Below are positions 1-6,442 of a stretch of DNA of 17,383 bases, piece after piece. Numbering within the stretch: position 1 is the first letter of the stretch; each line of letters begins with the position of its first letter. A program made the position numbers and the translations under genes. This DNA comes from Cryptoclostridium sp036644995 (GTDB lineage: Bacteria > Bacillota > Dehalobacteriia > UBA7702): contig JAVXOZ010000037.1 of NCBI GenBank assembly GCA_036644995.1, forward strand, positions 1-17,383, written 5' to 3'. The notes beneath the pieces are model-generated. The model saw only the letters and a list, made by a program, of their open reading frames with translations. It made no database searches and was not told where the DNA came from.

Positions 1-50
1 TGTACATAAGCAGTGGGCGGGAAGGGATTTTGCCGAATATCAGACTTTAT
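1..50. repeat. Partial copy of a dispersed structured repeat
   Basis: These 50 bases match 5556-5605 with three differences (positions 18, 20 and 35), so 47 of 50 are identical. The window opens exactly at the TGTACATAAG end of the element, so anything upstream is cut off. The match stops after CTTTAT; the second copy continues to a terminal inverted repeat but this one does not. Within this copy GGATTTTG (25-32) could pair with CAAAATCC (51-58). No gene follows on the plus strand, so if the element is regulatory its target is not visible. Confidence 0.8.
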
Positions 51-132
51 CAAAATCCTGCCCTTAGGTTTTTACATAGTAATCTCATTACACAACTATA
101 CCCTTACGCTTTTACCTTGTTACATTACATTA

Positions 133-450
133 TTACAGGATTACAGGATTACAGGGTTGCTGGGTTATCGGGTTATCGGGTTGCTGGGTTACTGGGTTAC
201 TGGGTTACCGAGTTACCGAGTTACCGAGTTACCGAGTTACCGAGTTACCGAGTTACCGAATTACCGAGTTACCGAGTTACCGAGTTACCGAGTTACCGAG
301 TTACCGGGTTGCTGGGTTACTGGGTTACTGGGTTACCGAGTTACCGAGTTACCGAGTTACCGAGTTACTGAATTACCGAGTTACTGGGTTACTGGGTTAC
401 CGAGTTACCGAATTACCGAATTACCGGGTTACGGGTTACCGATTACAGGG
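133..450. repeat. 8-bp tandem repeat array (TTACCGAG type), about 40 copies
   Basis: Head-to-tail octamers run without a break. They begin as TTACAGGA, pass through TTGCTGGG, TTATCGGG and TTACTGGG, settle into long runs of TTACCGAG, and end with two 7-bp units near 429-442. Variation is mostly at fixed positions of the unit. Because 8 is not a multiple of 3 and the plus strand has no stop in any frame, the array gives artificial open frames of an eight-residue repeat. The minus strand has a TAA every 24 bases in each frame. The GGG-containing part (about 154-208) could form G-quadruplexes with 5-nt loops. Together with its flanks (51-132 and 451-525, where I see nothing) it explains the gene-free left end. 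Confidence 0.95.
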
Positions 451-523
451 TTAACATAATTACATGGATAAGCTAAAGCAATTATTTTACACCTTTATAA
501 AAAAGAGGAAAATATCGCCATTC

Positions 524-553
524 AAAAAACCGAGATACTAAGGTATCTCGGTT
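524..553 (-). terminator. Intrinsic terminator of rpmB
   Basis: Read on the minus strand, an 11-bp perfect stem (AACCGAGATAC with GTATCTCGGTT, 543-553 and 528-538) with a 4-nt loop is followed by a run of T (plus-strand A run 524-529). It lies 18 bp beyond the rpmB stop codon. Confidence 0.9.
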
Positions 554-570
554 CATTCGTTTTCACGAAG

Positions 571-759
571 TTAGATGGCTCTTTTGACTTTATTGGAGCG
601 CAAGCATCTTGTGCACACATGAAGTCTTTTAGGGGTGCCGTCGACAATCACTCTAACTTTTTGGAGATTAGGTTTCCAAGATCTTTTGGTGCGAATATGG
701 GAGTGACTGACATTCATTCCGGTGGTTGTTGCCTTACCGCAAATCTGACATACCGCCAT
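571..759 (-). CDS. rpmB: 50S ribosomal protein bL28
   Basis: A 62-residue protein of the large ribosomal subunit, normal length for the short Gram-positive form of bL28. The opening MAVCQICGKATTTG and the segment RLHVCTRCLRSNKV are family hallmarks. The paired cysteines C4/C7 and C49/C52 make this the zinc-ribbon (C+) version rather than the zinc-independent paralogue. The start is fixed by AGAGGAGGTG seven bases upstream of ATG. It stands as a single transcription unit with a promoter at 807-835 and a terminator at 524-553. None of the usual nearby genes (asp23/dak cluster) lies in this window. Identification is secure. Confidence 0.97.
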   Translation of the reverse strand: MAVCQICGKATTTGMNVSHSHIRTKRSWKPNLQKVRVIVDGTPKRLHVCTRCLRSNKVKRAI

Positions 760-786
760 GTTGACACCTCCTCTACTGTTAATATT

Positions 787-797
787 GCCCTAAGGGC
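787..797 (-). promoter_or_regulatory. Small hairpin in the rpmB leader
   Basis: GCCCTAAGGGC is a perfect 4-bp stem with a 3-nt loop inside the predicted untranslated leader of rpmB. It could be a ribosomal-protein leader element, but it is short and may be chance. Confidence 0.3.
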
Positions 798-806
798 TAC
801 CAAACT

Positions 807-835
807 ATTTTAACAAATGTTTACGCATTTTGCAA
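807..835 (-). promoter_or_regulatory. Predicted sigma-A promoter of rpmB
   Basis: On the minus strand, TTGCAA (830-835) and TAAAAT (807-812) are separated by exactly 17 bp. This places transcription start about 40 bases upstream of the rpmB ATG. Confidence 0.6.
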
Positions 836-911
836 GTGTTTTTTTAAATTCTTTTAAAGTTTATTGTAAAATACTGTATTTTGGCTGGATTTTCAAAAAA
901 ACAGCACCTAT

Positions 912-2708
912 TTATGATATTTTCTGACCACTTATTATGGAAATATATTCTTCATCTGTCATTTTGGGTCCAATGCCAAAGCGAGTAAGCTGAAAACGGT
1001 TGTTTGCTTTAGTAACATATTGATTGCGAATAACAAAAGCCGCAGAATATCCCATATCTTTGGCGGTTTTTTCCAATAAGGAATTTAACCTGCCATAAGG
1101 ATAAACAAAGAAAGGATTATCAATACCCAATCTTTCTTTTAAAATAGTTTTAGATTGCATAAAATCATCTTTAACACGATTTACATATTCACTTTCCGAT
1201 TCTGCCCTGCCCAAATCATTACGCATTGCAGGCCGTATTAAAAAGTACCCCACATCAGAGCTATAATTTCCCTCAGCAACATGACCATCATAAGTATGAG
1301 AGCCTATTTCAATATAGCCGCTATCCTGCATTTCTTTTAATTGAGCAAAAGATAAATGGGGTAAATGTGAATCATTATAATTGGGAATGTCAGATTTTTT
1401 TACGGAATCACTCAACACCGCAGCAATATTTGCCTTTAAACCCAGTTGTTTTAAAATAGGGAATGCCAAAGTATAATTATTTTCATAGCCATCATCAAAA
1501 ATCAGCACCACACTTTTTTCCGGAGGTAATACATCACAATCAATATAGGAAATAAAATCAGAAACCAATAAAGTGTTATAACCATTATTTTTTAAATATT
1601 CCATTTGGCGTTTAAATTGACCAATACCCATAATTGCATCATTACCATAATATTTCCCCGCCGATGAAACATCATCATCTTTTTCTGCTATATAATGATA
1701 CATTAAAATCGGTATTTTAACGGCACCAACATAAGGTGCTCCGCTAATTGTAATTTTTTTGGTTACAGCAGTAGACCACAAGCCTCTGCTATCTTTAACC
1801 ATCAGTGAAATATCATAATTTCCAGCAGTAAAATATTTTTCCTGACGATTTTTCCATTTATATTCCACAATGGAATCACCATCACTGTCCCCAACAGCCA
1901 TGGCATATTCAATTTTTTCACCTATGGCATAATTGGTTTTAGATGTTACAAAACCCGCAACAGGGGCATGGTTTTGGGATTCATCGGAAAAAACATCCAA
2001 CCGCCAAGTATCCTCGGTGTAATTTTTTTGAAAACCCAATAAATTGGCGATATCAGAAACCGGCACATAAAGATTTTCACCCTGATAATAAGGAACCGAA
2101 GATAACGGCTTAACCTCTGTACCAACTTGAACCTCGCTGGTATTTGGTATTATAGTCAATTTCTTTTTACCTTTGGAAACCACAACATTATTACCGGTTT
2201 TCTCTTTGGAAACATCCAATTTCAAAATTTGGGCAACACCGTCCAATGGTGCCATTAATTGATTATCCCGCATTACCGCATTACCTTTTAAATCCACGGC
2301 ATTATCACCTTTAGTAGAAACAATGTGTCCCGAAGAACTCCCAAGGACAAAATAACCATGCTTTTGTTCTTTTTCAGATTTAATGGTAATAGTTTGAGCA
2401 GTTTTGTTATTATCCGCCCAAATATTATAAGCAAAATAGCCCCCTACTACAATGGCCGCCACAAATAAAATAGCCAAAACCATCATAAGGATATTGCGTT
2501 TTACCAACCTTTTAGCTTTATTTTTGGTTACTGCTTTTTCATGGGTATTCTGTTTTTTTATTTTAGAATCATCAACATTTTTTTGAAACTTAGGTTCTTC
2601 TTTTTCTTTAGAATTTTCAATATGAGCAACCGGAGATTTCGGATGAAAATCACTCCCTGTTGCTTTTTCCTTGCGGCGTTGATAATCTTCTCTATTGCTT
2701 TTAACCAA
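912..2708 (-). CDS. Membrane-anchored polysaccharide deacetylase with stalk domains
   Basis: A 598-residue surface enzyme predicted to remove acetyl groups from a wall or capsular polysaccharide. The start chosen is TTG at 2708: it is preceded by GGAAGGTG at good spacing, no ATG occurs upstream in frame, and the longer frame from 2723 would begin inside the binding site. Order of parts: a charged cytoplasmic tail, one membrane helix at about 73-94, a copper-amine-oxidase-N-like region at about 135-240, a PKD-like segment (about 250-322), then a NodB domain. Catalytic motifs are present: FDDG (metal and base Asp 405-406), SHTYDGH (His 471 and 476, with the longer spacing seen in PgaB/IcaB-like enzymes) and YPYG (536-539). 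It is last in the cluster, 21 bp after the FtsX-type permease gene. The family is secure; the polymer substrate is unknown. Confidence 0.88.
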   Translation of the reverse strand: MVKSNREDYQRRKEKATGSDFHPKSPVAHIENSKEKEEPKFQKNVDDSKIKKQNTHEKAVTKNKAKRLVKRNILMMVLAILFVAAIVVGGYFAYNIWADNNKTAQTITIKSEKEQKHGYFVLGSSSGHIVSTKGDNAVDLKGNAVMRDNQLMAPLDGVAQILKLDVSKEKTGNNVVVSKGKKKLTIIPNTSEVQVGTEVKPLSSVPYYQGENLYVPVSDIANLLGFQKNYTEDTWRLDVFSDESQNHAPVAGFVTSKTNYAIGEKIEYAMAVGDSDGDSIVEYKWKNRQEKYFTAGNYDISLMVKDSRGLWSTAVTKKITISGAPYVGAVKIPILMYHYIAEKDDDVSSAGKYYGNDAIMGIGQFKRQMEYLKNNGYNTLLVSDFISYIDCDVLPPEKSVVLIFDDGYENNYTLAFPILKQLGLKANIAAVLSDSVKKSDIPNYNDSHLPHLSFAQLKEMQDSGYIEIGSHTYDGHVAEGNYSSDVGYFLIRPAMRNDLGRAESESEYVNRVKDDFMQSKTILKERLGIDNPFFVYPYGRLNSLLEKTAKDMGYSAAFVIRNQYVTKANNRFQLTRFGIGPKMTDEEYISIISGQKIS

Positions 2709-2729
2709 AATACACCTTCCCAAAAAACA

Positions 2730-4163
2730 TTATTCTTGTCTTATTGCTGCAAGTGGGCTAATTTTAACAGCACGATTGGCAGGGGAAAATCCTGAAATCA
2801 AACCCACACCCACAGAAAAGCCCATCCCCAATAAAATCAACCATACAGGTATTATAGATATCTTCATGGATAAGGCACCGCCGCCCATCATGGCAACCAC
2901 GGAATTAACCACAAAGGATATTATATAGCTAAATATTATGCCCAAAACTCCCCCAATAAACCCAATACTCCCTGCTTCCACCAAAAACATGGCTCTAATA
3001 TCGTTTAAGGAGCAACCAAGTACCTTCATAACCCCAATTTCTCGGGTTCTTTCATAAATGGACATAATCATAGTATTGGTGATTCCCAAGGCTGCCACAA
3101 AAAGCGAAATAGCACCTAAACCACCCAGTACCAACTGGATAAGATTCGCCTGCTTTGCCATGGCATCACGGAATTGTTGAGCACTCTCGGTTTGGTAGCC
3201 CATAGCCTTAATTTCGCTTTCGGCTTGTGCCACATTATCCATGGTGTCTACTTTTATCTTTACTATATCATATTTATTGCCGGGAGATTGTATGCCATTC
3301 ATGGCATTAAATTCTTTTTGTAATTGCTGCCCCAGTTCCAATGGGATAATCACACCCCAAGCCGCACCTTCTTTGGCATAATCTTCTTTAAGCAATCCCA
3401 AAGGGGATAAGGCTTGACTTTGACCAAGGGAAGGCTTATCCGGCTCTGAGGATGAATTATTACCTGTATTGTCGGTTCCTGTGTCCGAACCGCCGGAATT
3501 GGAATTGGTATCATTGGTAGATGTTGAGCTTTGGCCTGTACCCTCACCTTGACCCTGAGTATTTGCTGTGCTGTTATTAATTGGGGCAATGGTCAACTGC
3601 TCCGTCATCACATTTATAGGTGGCGGATCAGTATAATGACCTTTATCATCGGTGGGATAATCCGGCATTACATTGGTATTGGAGTCCACAAATTGCCAAG
3701 GAGCCGCATAACCAAAATATATGCCATTATTGGGTGCACCGGATTCCATTAAAGCACCTTCAGTGGTTTTATAGCCGAACTCTTTCATAGTGGAAAGATC
3801 CATAGCAATAACCTGGCTCCTATAAGTATACCGCCCCGCAGCGATTTCTGCAACATCCATTAAGCTCATAATTGGTGAAACTACTTGCACATTTTCAATT
3901 TTTGAGAATTTTTTTATCGCTTTATCGTCCAAAACCACTTTTTTGCCACTTTTAACATCTGAGGGAACATTTACCATAATTGATGTAACATCCATGTAGG
4001 TAGCCATTTCCGCCTCAAAATTTTGGTTAAGCCCCACACCCAAAGACATCATTACAACTATGGAACAAGTGCCTATAACCACACCCAGCACCGTTAAAAT
4101 GGTTCTGACTTTTCTGCGAAAAAGATTTCTGAAACACATGGTCAGTAGGTCTATTATCCTCAT
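2730..4163 (-). CDS. MacB/FtsX-type ABC permease
   Basis: A 477-residue permease of the MacB/LolE/FtsX superfamily, which moves no solute itself but couples an ATPase to events outside the membrane. The layout is standard: helix 1 at about 19-41 after the typical RNLFRRKVRTILTVLGVVIG opening, a large extracytoplasmic domain, then helices at about 341-363, 394-418 and 436-458, with the family motif ERTREIGVMKVLGCS at 371-385 and PANRAVKISPLAAIR near the end. Unusual is a low-complexity G/S/T/N/Q-rich stretch at about 197-252 inside the external domain, likely a flexible linker. Its ATG overlaps the TGA of the upstream gene (ATGA), so the two are translationally coupled. The matching ATPase is probably the product of 5734-6441. 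Confidence 0.9.
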   Translation of the reverse strand: MRIIDLLTMCFRNLFRRKVRTILTVLGVVIGTCSIVVMMSLGVGLNQNFEAEMATYMDVTSIMVNVPSDVKSGKKVVLDDKAIKKFSKIENVQVVSPIMSLMDVAEIAAGRYTYRSQVIAMDLSTMKEFGYKTTEGALMESGAPNNGIYFGYAAPWQFVDSNTNVMPDYPTDDKGHYTDPPPINVMTEQLTIAPINNSTANTQGQGEGTGQSSTSTNDTNSNSGGSDTGTDNTGNNSSSEPDKPSLGQSQALSPLGLLKEDYAKEGAAWGVIIPLELGQQLQKEFNAMNGIQSPGNKYDIVKIKVDTMDNVAQAESEIKAMGYQTESAQQFRDAMAKQANLIQLVLGGLGAISLFVAALGITNTMIMSIYERTREIGVMKVLGCSLNDIRAMFLVEAGSIGFIGGVLGIIFSYIISFVVNSVVAMMGGGALSMKISIIPVWLILLGMGFSVGVGLISGFSPANRAVKISPLAAIRQE

Positions 4164-5308
4164 TTTTTATCATCCTCTGCACTATTGGAGGTTTCATCTT
4201 CTGCAACTATTTCATTTTTGGTATCTTCTAAATCAACGGAGTTTTCTTCAATATCTTTATTTTCTTCAATGTCGTCATTTTCTTCAATATCGTCATCTTC
4301 GTCGTCCCAAGAATACTCTTCATCTCTGGCTTTTTTCTTTTTTCTTTTATTCAAGAAAATCACAAGTCCGGTACCAAGAATCAGAACCACTACAATTATA
4401 GAGCCCCACATCAGAAAACCACTACCGCCTTTTTCTGCCCCTTCTTCGGAATCAGTGGCAGGAGGCAAAGGCTTTTCCACATTTACCGTAAAAACTTGTT
4501 CCGCTGTGTGAACATTGGCATGTTGGTCTTCATATGCCACCTCAAATTTCATGTTTTTCACACCGGATGAACCAAAGGTTACAGGTAAATAACTGCTGCC
4601 GGACATTTGAGTTGAGGGATTTACAGTACCTAAATATGCTGTGGCAACCAATTCATTATTATCGGCATTGTAAAGGGATATTTGGGTATTAAGAATTTTC
4701 GCAAAACCTGCATTTAAAAATTCATATTCCACATTATTTTCTTCATCTTGCATCACAGGTTCATTTTCTACCCCAATGGCGGCTTTTAAAATTTTCACCC
4801 GTTCTGCCTGAACCACAGGGATGTTAATGCTAACCTCGGAACTGCCTGTATATTTTTGACCACTATCATAATATTCATAATTAATACTAAACCCTATGGG
4901 ATAAGAACCCGGAGTTGTTTCCACAGAGGAAGTAAACTGGCTTTTATGCTCTATTGCACCTTTGGCACTGATTTTTTCCGCATAATAAGTATTGGAATCC
5001 TTGGTCAATGAAAATTGATCGCCACCATTGGTTTTTACCACCACATTTTGAACGGATAAATTTCTATTGGTATTGTATAAAGTATAGGTTAGTGTAAAGG
5101 TTTTACCTGCTGTTACAGTATCGCCACCGCAGCTAAATTTACTAACTATTACATTGGGGCTTAAGGAATTCCCCGAAGCTTGAGGTCCCTGCTCTGTGGT
5201 AGGTGGTGTTTGGGTAGATTGATTTTCTTTATCCGCTGCCAGCACAGGCATGGCACCCAACATTATTAATATTAAAGCCACGGATAATACATTTAAAAGT
5301 TTTTTCAT
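4160..5308 (-). CDS. Exported, membrane-anchored adhesion-like protein (CARDB/NEW3-like)
   Basis: A 382-residue surface protein. A signal peptide (MKKLLNVLSVALILIMLGAM, cleavage probably after VLA near residue 24) is followed by two beta-rich segments at about 51-165 and 168-278 that resemble CARDB/NEW3 immunoglobulin-like repeats. A Pro-rich linker, one membrane helix (about 298-319), the stop-transfer KRKKKK (321-326) and a very acidic cytoplasmic tail follow. The tail contains three copies of DIEEN (340-344, 346-350, 352-356). The start is supported by GAGGAG eight bases upstream of ATG. Translational coupling to the FtsX-type permease suggests it is the extracytoplasmic partner of that ABC system, in the place MacA-like proteins hold elsewhere, though it is not a MacA homologue by sequence. 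The fold assignment rests on composition and layout only. Confidence 0.72.
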   Translation of the reverse strand: MKKLLNVLSVALILIMLGAMPVLAADKENQSTQTPPTTEQGPQASGNSLSPNVIVSKFSCGGDTVTAGKTFTLTYTLYNTNRNLSVQNVVVKTNGGDQFSLTKDSNTYYAEKISAKGAIEHKSQFTSSVETTPGSYPIGFSINYEYYDSGQKYTGSSEVSINIPVVQAERVKILKAAIGVENEPVMQDEENNVEYEFLNAGFAKILNTQISLYNADNNELVATAYLGTVNPSTQMSGSSYLPVTFGSSGVKNMKFEVAYEDQHANVHTAEQVFTVNVEKPLPPATDSEEGAEKGGSGFLMWGSIIVVVLILGTGLVIFLNKRKKKKARDEEYSWDDEDDDIEENDDIEENKDIEENSVDLEDTKNEIVAEDETSNSAEDDKK

Positions 5309-5348
5309 GTGTTTTTCTCCTCGGATTCATCTATTTTATTAAAATTTT

Positions 5349-5408
5349 AAAAAAGAGGTATCCTCGGCAGCGGATTGTCATGAAATTTTTACAACTGCCG
5401 AGGAATAC
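5349..5408 (-). terminator. Terminator-like hairpin 1 in the leader of the 5308 gene
   Basis: Read on the minus strand, a 9-bp GC-rich stem (CCTCGGCAG with CTGCCGAGG, 5395-5403 and 5362-5370), extended by four more pairs around one bulge, encloses a 24-nt loop and is followed by TTTTTT (5349-5354). It sits about 40 bases before the start codon of the exported protein and downstream of a likely promoter, so it could act as an attenuator. The loop contains AAATTTCATGACAATCC, which is also the loop core of hairpin 2. Confidence 0.75.
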
Positions 5409-5430
5409 TTGTGATAACATAACTTGGTAA

Positions 5431-5453
5431 AACATAATTTAATAATGATGTTT
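5431..5453. repeat. Palindrome copy 1 (AACATAATTTAATAAT-type)
   Basis: A 23-bp imperfect palindrome with arms AACATAAT and ATGATGTT. It differs at a single base from 5617-5639. It covers the predicted -10 of the promoter reading toward the 5308 gene, so an operator role is possible. Confidence 0.6.
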
Positions 5454-5464
5454 TAGATTGTCAA
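5437..5464 (-). promoter_or_regulatory. Candidate promoter for the 5308 to 912 genes
   Basis: On the minus strand a perfect TTGACA (5459-5464) is followed after 16 bp by TTAAAT (5437-5442), or after 17 bp by TAAATT. The -35 is strong and the -10 weak. Transcription would start near 5430, about 20 bases before hairpin 1. Confidence 0.45.
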
Positions 5465-5479
5465 AAAACATAGTTTTTT

Positions 5480-5610
5480 GGCAAGATCACAGGCTGTTAA
5501 GAAAGCCTTAGATTCGGTAAAACTCCCTGAGCAGCCACTGTGCAGTGTACTTAGATGTACATAAGCAGTGGGTGAGAAGGGATTTTGCCCAATATCAGAC
5601 TTTATGTACA
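5480..5610 (+). ncRNA. Structured element with cobalamin-riboswitch-like motifs
   Basis: The plus strand shows, in order, GGTAAAACTCC (about 5517-5527), GCAGCCACTGTG (5531-5542), GAGAAGGG (5574-5581) and ATATCAGA (5592-5599). These resemble the order of conserved blocks in cobalamin riboswitches (GGTGNAANTCC, CCGCCACTGT, GAAGG, AAGTCAGGA), but the last block is poor and no gene follows on that strand. CCACTG (5535-5540) can pair with CAGTGG (5566-5571), and TGTAC (5546-5550) with GTACA (5557-5561). It could be a decayed riboswitch or an unrelated structured repeat. Function and strand are uncertain. Confidence 0.33.
5556..5610. repeat. 55-bp repeat with 9-bp terminal inverted repeats
   Basis: TGTACATAA (5556-5564) and TTATGTACA (5602-5610) are perfect inverted ends around an interior carrying GGGATTTTGCCC. 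The first 50 bases recur at positions 1-50 with three differences. The interior forms the 3' part of the riboswitch-like element. Confidence 0.75.
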
Positions 5611-5616
5611 GACTGA

Positions 5617-5639
5617 AACATAATTTAATAATTATGTTT
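5617..5639. repeat. Palindrome copy 2
   Basis: AACATAATTTAATAATTATG followed by TTT has arms AACATAAT and ATTATGTT and matches 5431-5453 at 22 of 23 bases. The two palindromes bracket the structured element. Unlike copy 1, it has no TTGACA at the matching distance. Confidence 0.6.
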
Positions 5640-5663
5640 ATGGTTTAATACGGAGTTTATATT

Positions 5664-5721
5664 TAAAAAAGTGAACCCCAACAACGGGATTGTCATGAAA
5701 TTTGATACAGCTGTTGGGGTT
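5664..5721 (-). terminator. Terminator-like hairpin 2, after the MacB-type ATPase gene
   Basis: On the minus strand, 12 bases past the TAA at 5734, AACCCCAACA (5712-5721) pairs with TGTTGGGGTT (5674-5683). It is followed by CAC and TTTTTT (5665-5670), a good intrinsic terminator. The 28-nt loop carries AAATTTCATGACAATCC, identical to the loop core of hairpin 1 although the stems share no sequence. Confidence 0.8.
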
Positions 5722-5733
5722 ATCTGAGATAAC

Positions 5734-6441
5734 TTATACTGCGGAAATATTTTTTTCCACCTTGACATCGCTGTCTATTTTGCCATCTATCAAGTGAATT
5801 ATCCTATCGGAATAATCGGCAATTTCAGGATCGTGGGTAACAATTATTAAAGTTTGGTTATGCTTTTTTGCCATATCCACCATTAGTTCCATAACCTCAA
5901 CTGTGGTTTTAGAATCAAGATTTCCTGTGGGTTCATCGGCAAAAACCAGCTTGGGGTGGTGCACAAAGGCACGGGCTATACCCACACGCTGTTGCTGGCC
6001 ACCGCTCATTTCACCGGGAGTATGATTCACTCGGTTTTCTAAATTTACGGCTTTTAGCATGGCAATAGCTTCTTTTTCACGCTGCTTTTTCTCCATACCC
6101 CTAAATTCCAAAGGCATAGCCACATTTGCCCAAGCAGGTAAACCCGCCATTAAATTATAGGACTGAAAAACAAAACCAACGTTTTCTCGTCGAAAATTCG
6201 TAAGCTGAGTTTCACTCATTTTATGGATGGGATATTTACCGATAAATATCTCACCTTTGGTGGGAGGTTCCAATCCTGCCAGCATATTAAGGAGGGTACT
6301 TTTACCCGAACCCGAAGTTCCCAATATACAGCAGATTTCCCCTTTTTCAATGGTGATGGTAATGCCGTTTAAGGCTTTTACAATCTCCTGACCCACTTTG
6401 TATATTTTTTTTACATTTTTAAGTTCTATAAGTTTTGTCAT
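5734..6441 (-). CDS. ABC transporter ATPase, MacB/LolD type
   Basis: A 235-residue ATPase of the family that partners FtsX-like permeases. Visible motifs: Walker A GTSGSGKST (41-49), Q-loop Gln93 in FQSYNLM, signature MSGGQQQR (145-152, Met in place of the usual Leu), Walker B LVFADE (165-170), D-loop NLDS and the H-loop His203 in VTHD. The ATG lies one base after the stop of the ABC-2 permease gene, with only a weak binding site, so translation is probably coupled. Although it is transcribed with the first ABC system, its subfamily predicts that it energises the FtsX-type permease at 2730-4163, beyond the 425-bp gap. Confidence 0.93.
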   Translation of the reverse strand: MTKLIELKNVKKIYKVGQEIVKALNGITITIEKGEICCILGTSGSGKSTLLNMLAGLEPPTKGEIFIGKYPIHKMSETQLTNFRRENVGFVFQSYNLMAGLPAWANVAMPLEFRGMEKKQREKEAIAMLKAVNLENRVNHTPGEMSGGQQQRVGIARAFVHHPKLVFADEPTGNLDSKTTVEVMELMVDMAKKHNQTLIIVTHDPEIADYSDRIIHLIDGKIDSDVKVEKNISAV

Positions 6442-6442
6442 C

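Larger units (their letters stand above)
5309..5733 (-). promoter_or_regulatory. 425-bp intergenic regulatory region
   Basis: This gap divides the ATPase gene from the exported protein and permease it probably serves. In plus-strand order it contains a hairpin (5358-5408), a palindrome (5431-5453), a minus-strand TTGACA (5459-5464), a structured element (about 5480-5610), a second palindrome (5617-5639) and a second hairpin (5674-5721). I see no open frame of note. Each part is listed separately. Confidence 0.7.

Noticed and set aside
133..450. CRISPR array
   Set aside because: Units are contiguous 8-mers with no unique spacers and no cas genes are nearby.
13..459. Overlapping plus-strand open frames of 148 and 113 residues across the octamer array
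   Set aside because: They consist almost entirely of translated repeat; an 8-bp unit without stops opens every plus frame. No ribosome binding site or non-repeat domain supports a protein.
868..882. AAAATAC/GTATTTT hairpin as terminator of the deacetylase gene
   Set aside because: The stem is AT-only and no T run follows on the minus strand; too weak to call.
4185..4511. Plus-strand Ser-rich 108-residue frame
   Set aside because: It is the antisense shadow of the acidic tail and membrane segment of the exported protein.
5556..5610. Insertion sequence
   Set aside because: The unit is 55 bp with inverted ends but carries no transposase and shows no clear target duplication, so it is listed only as a repeat.
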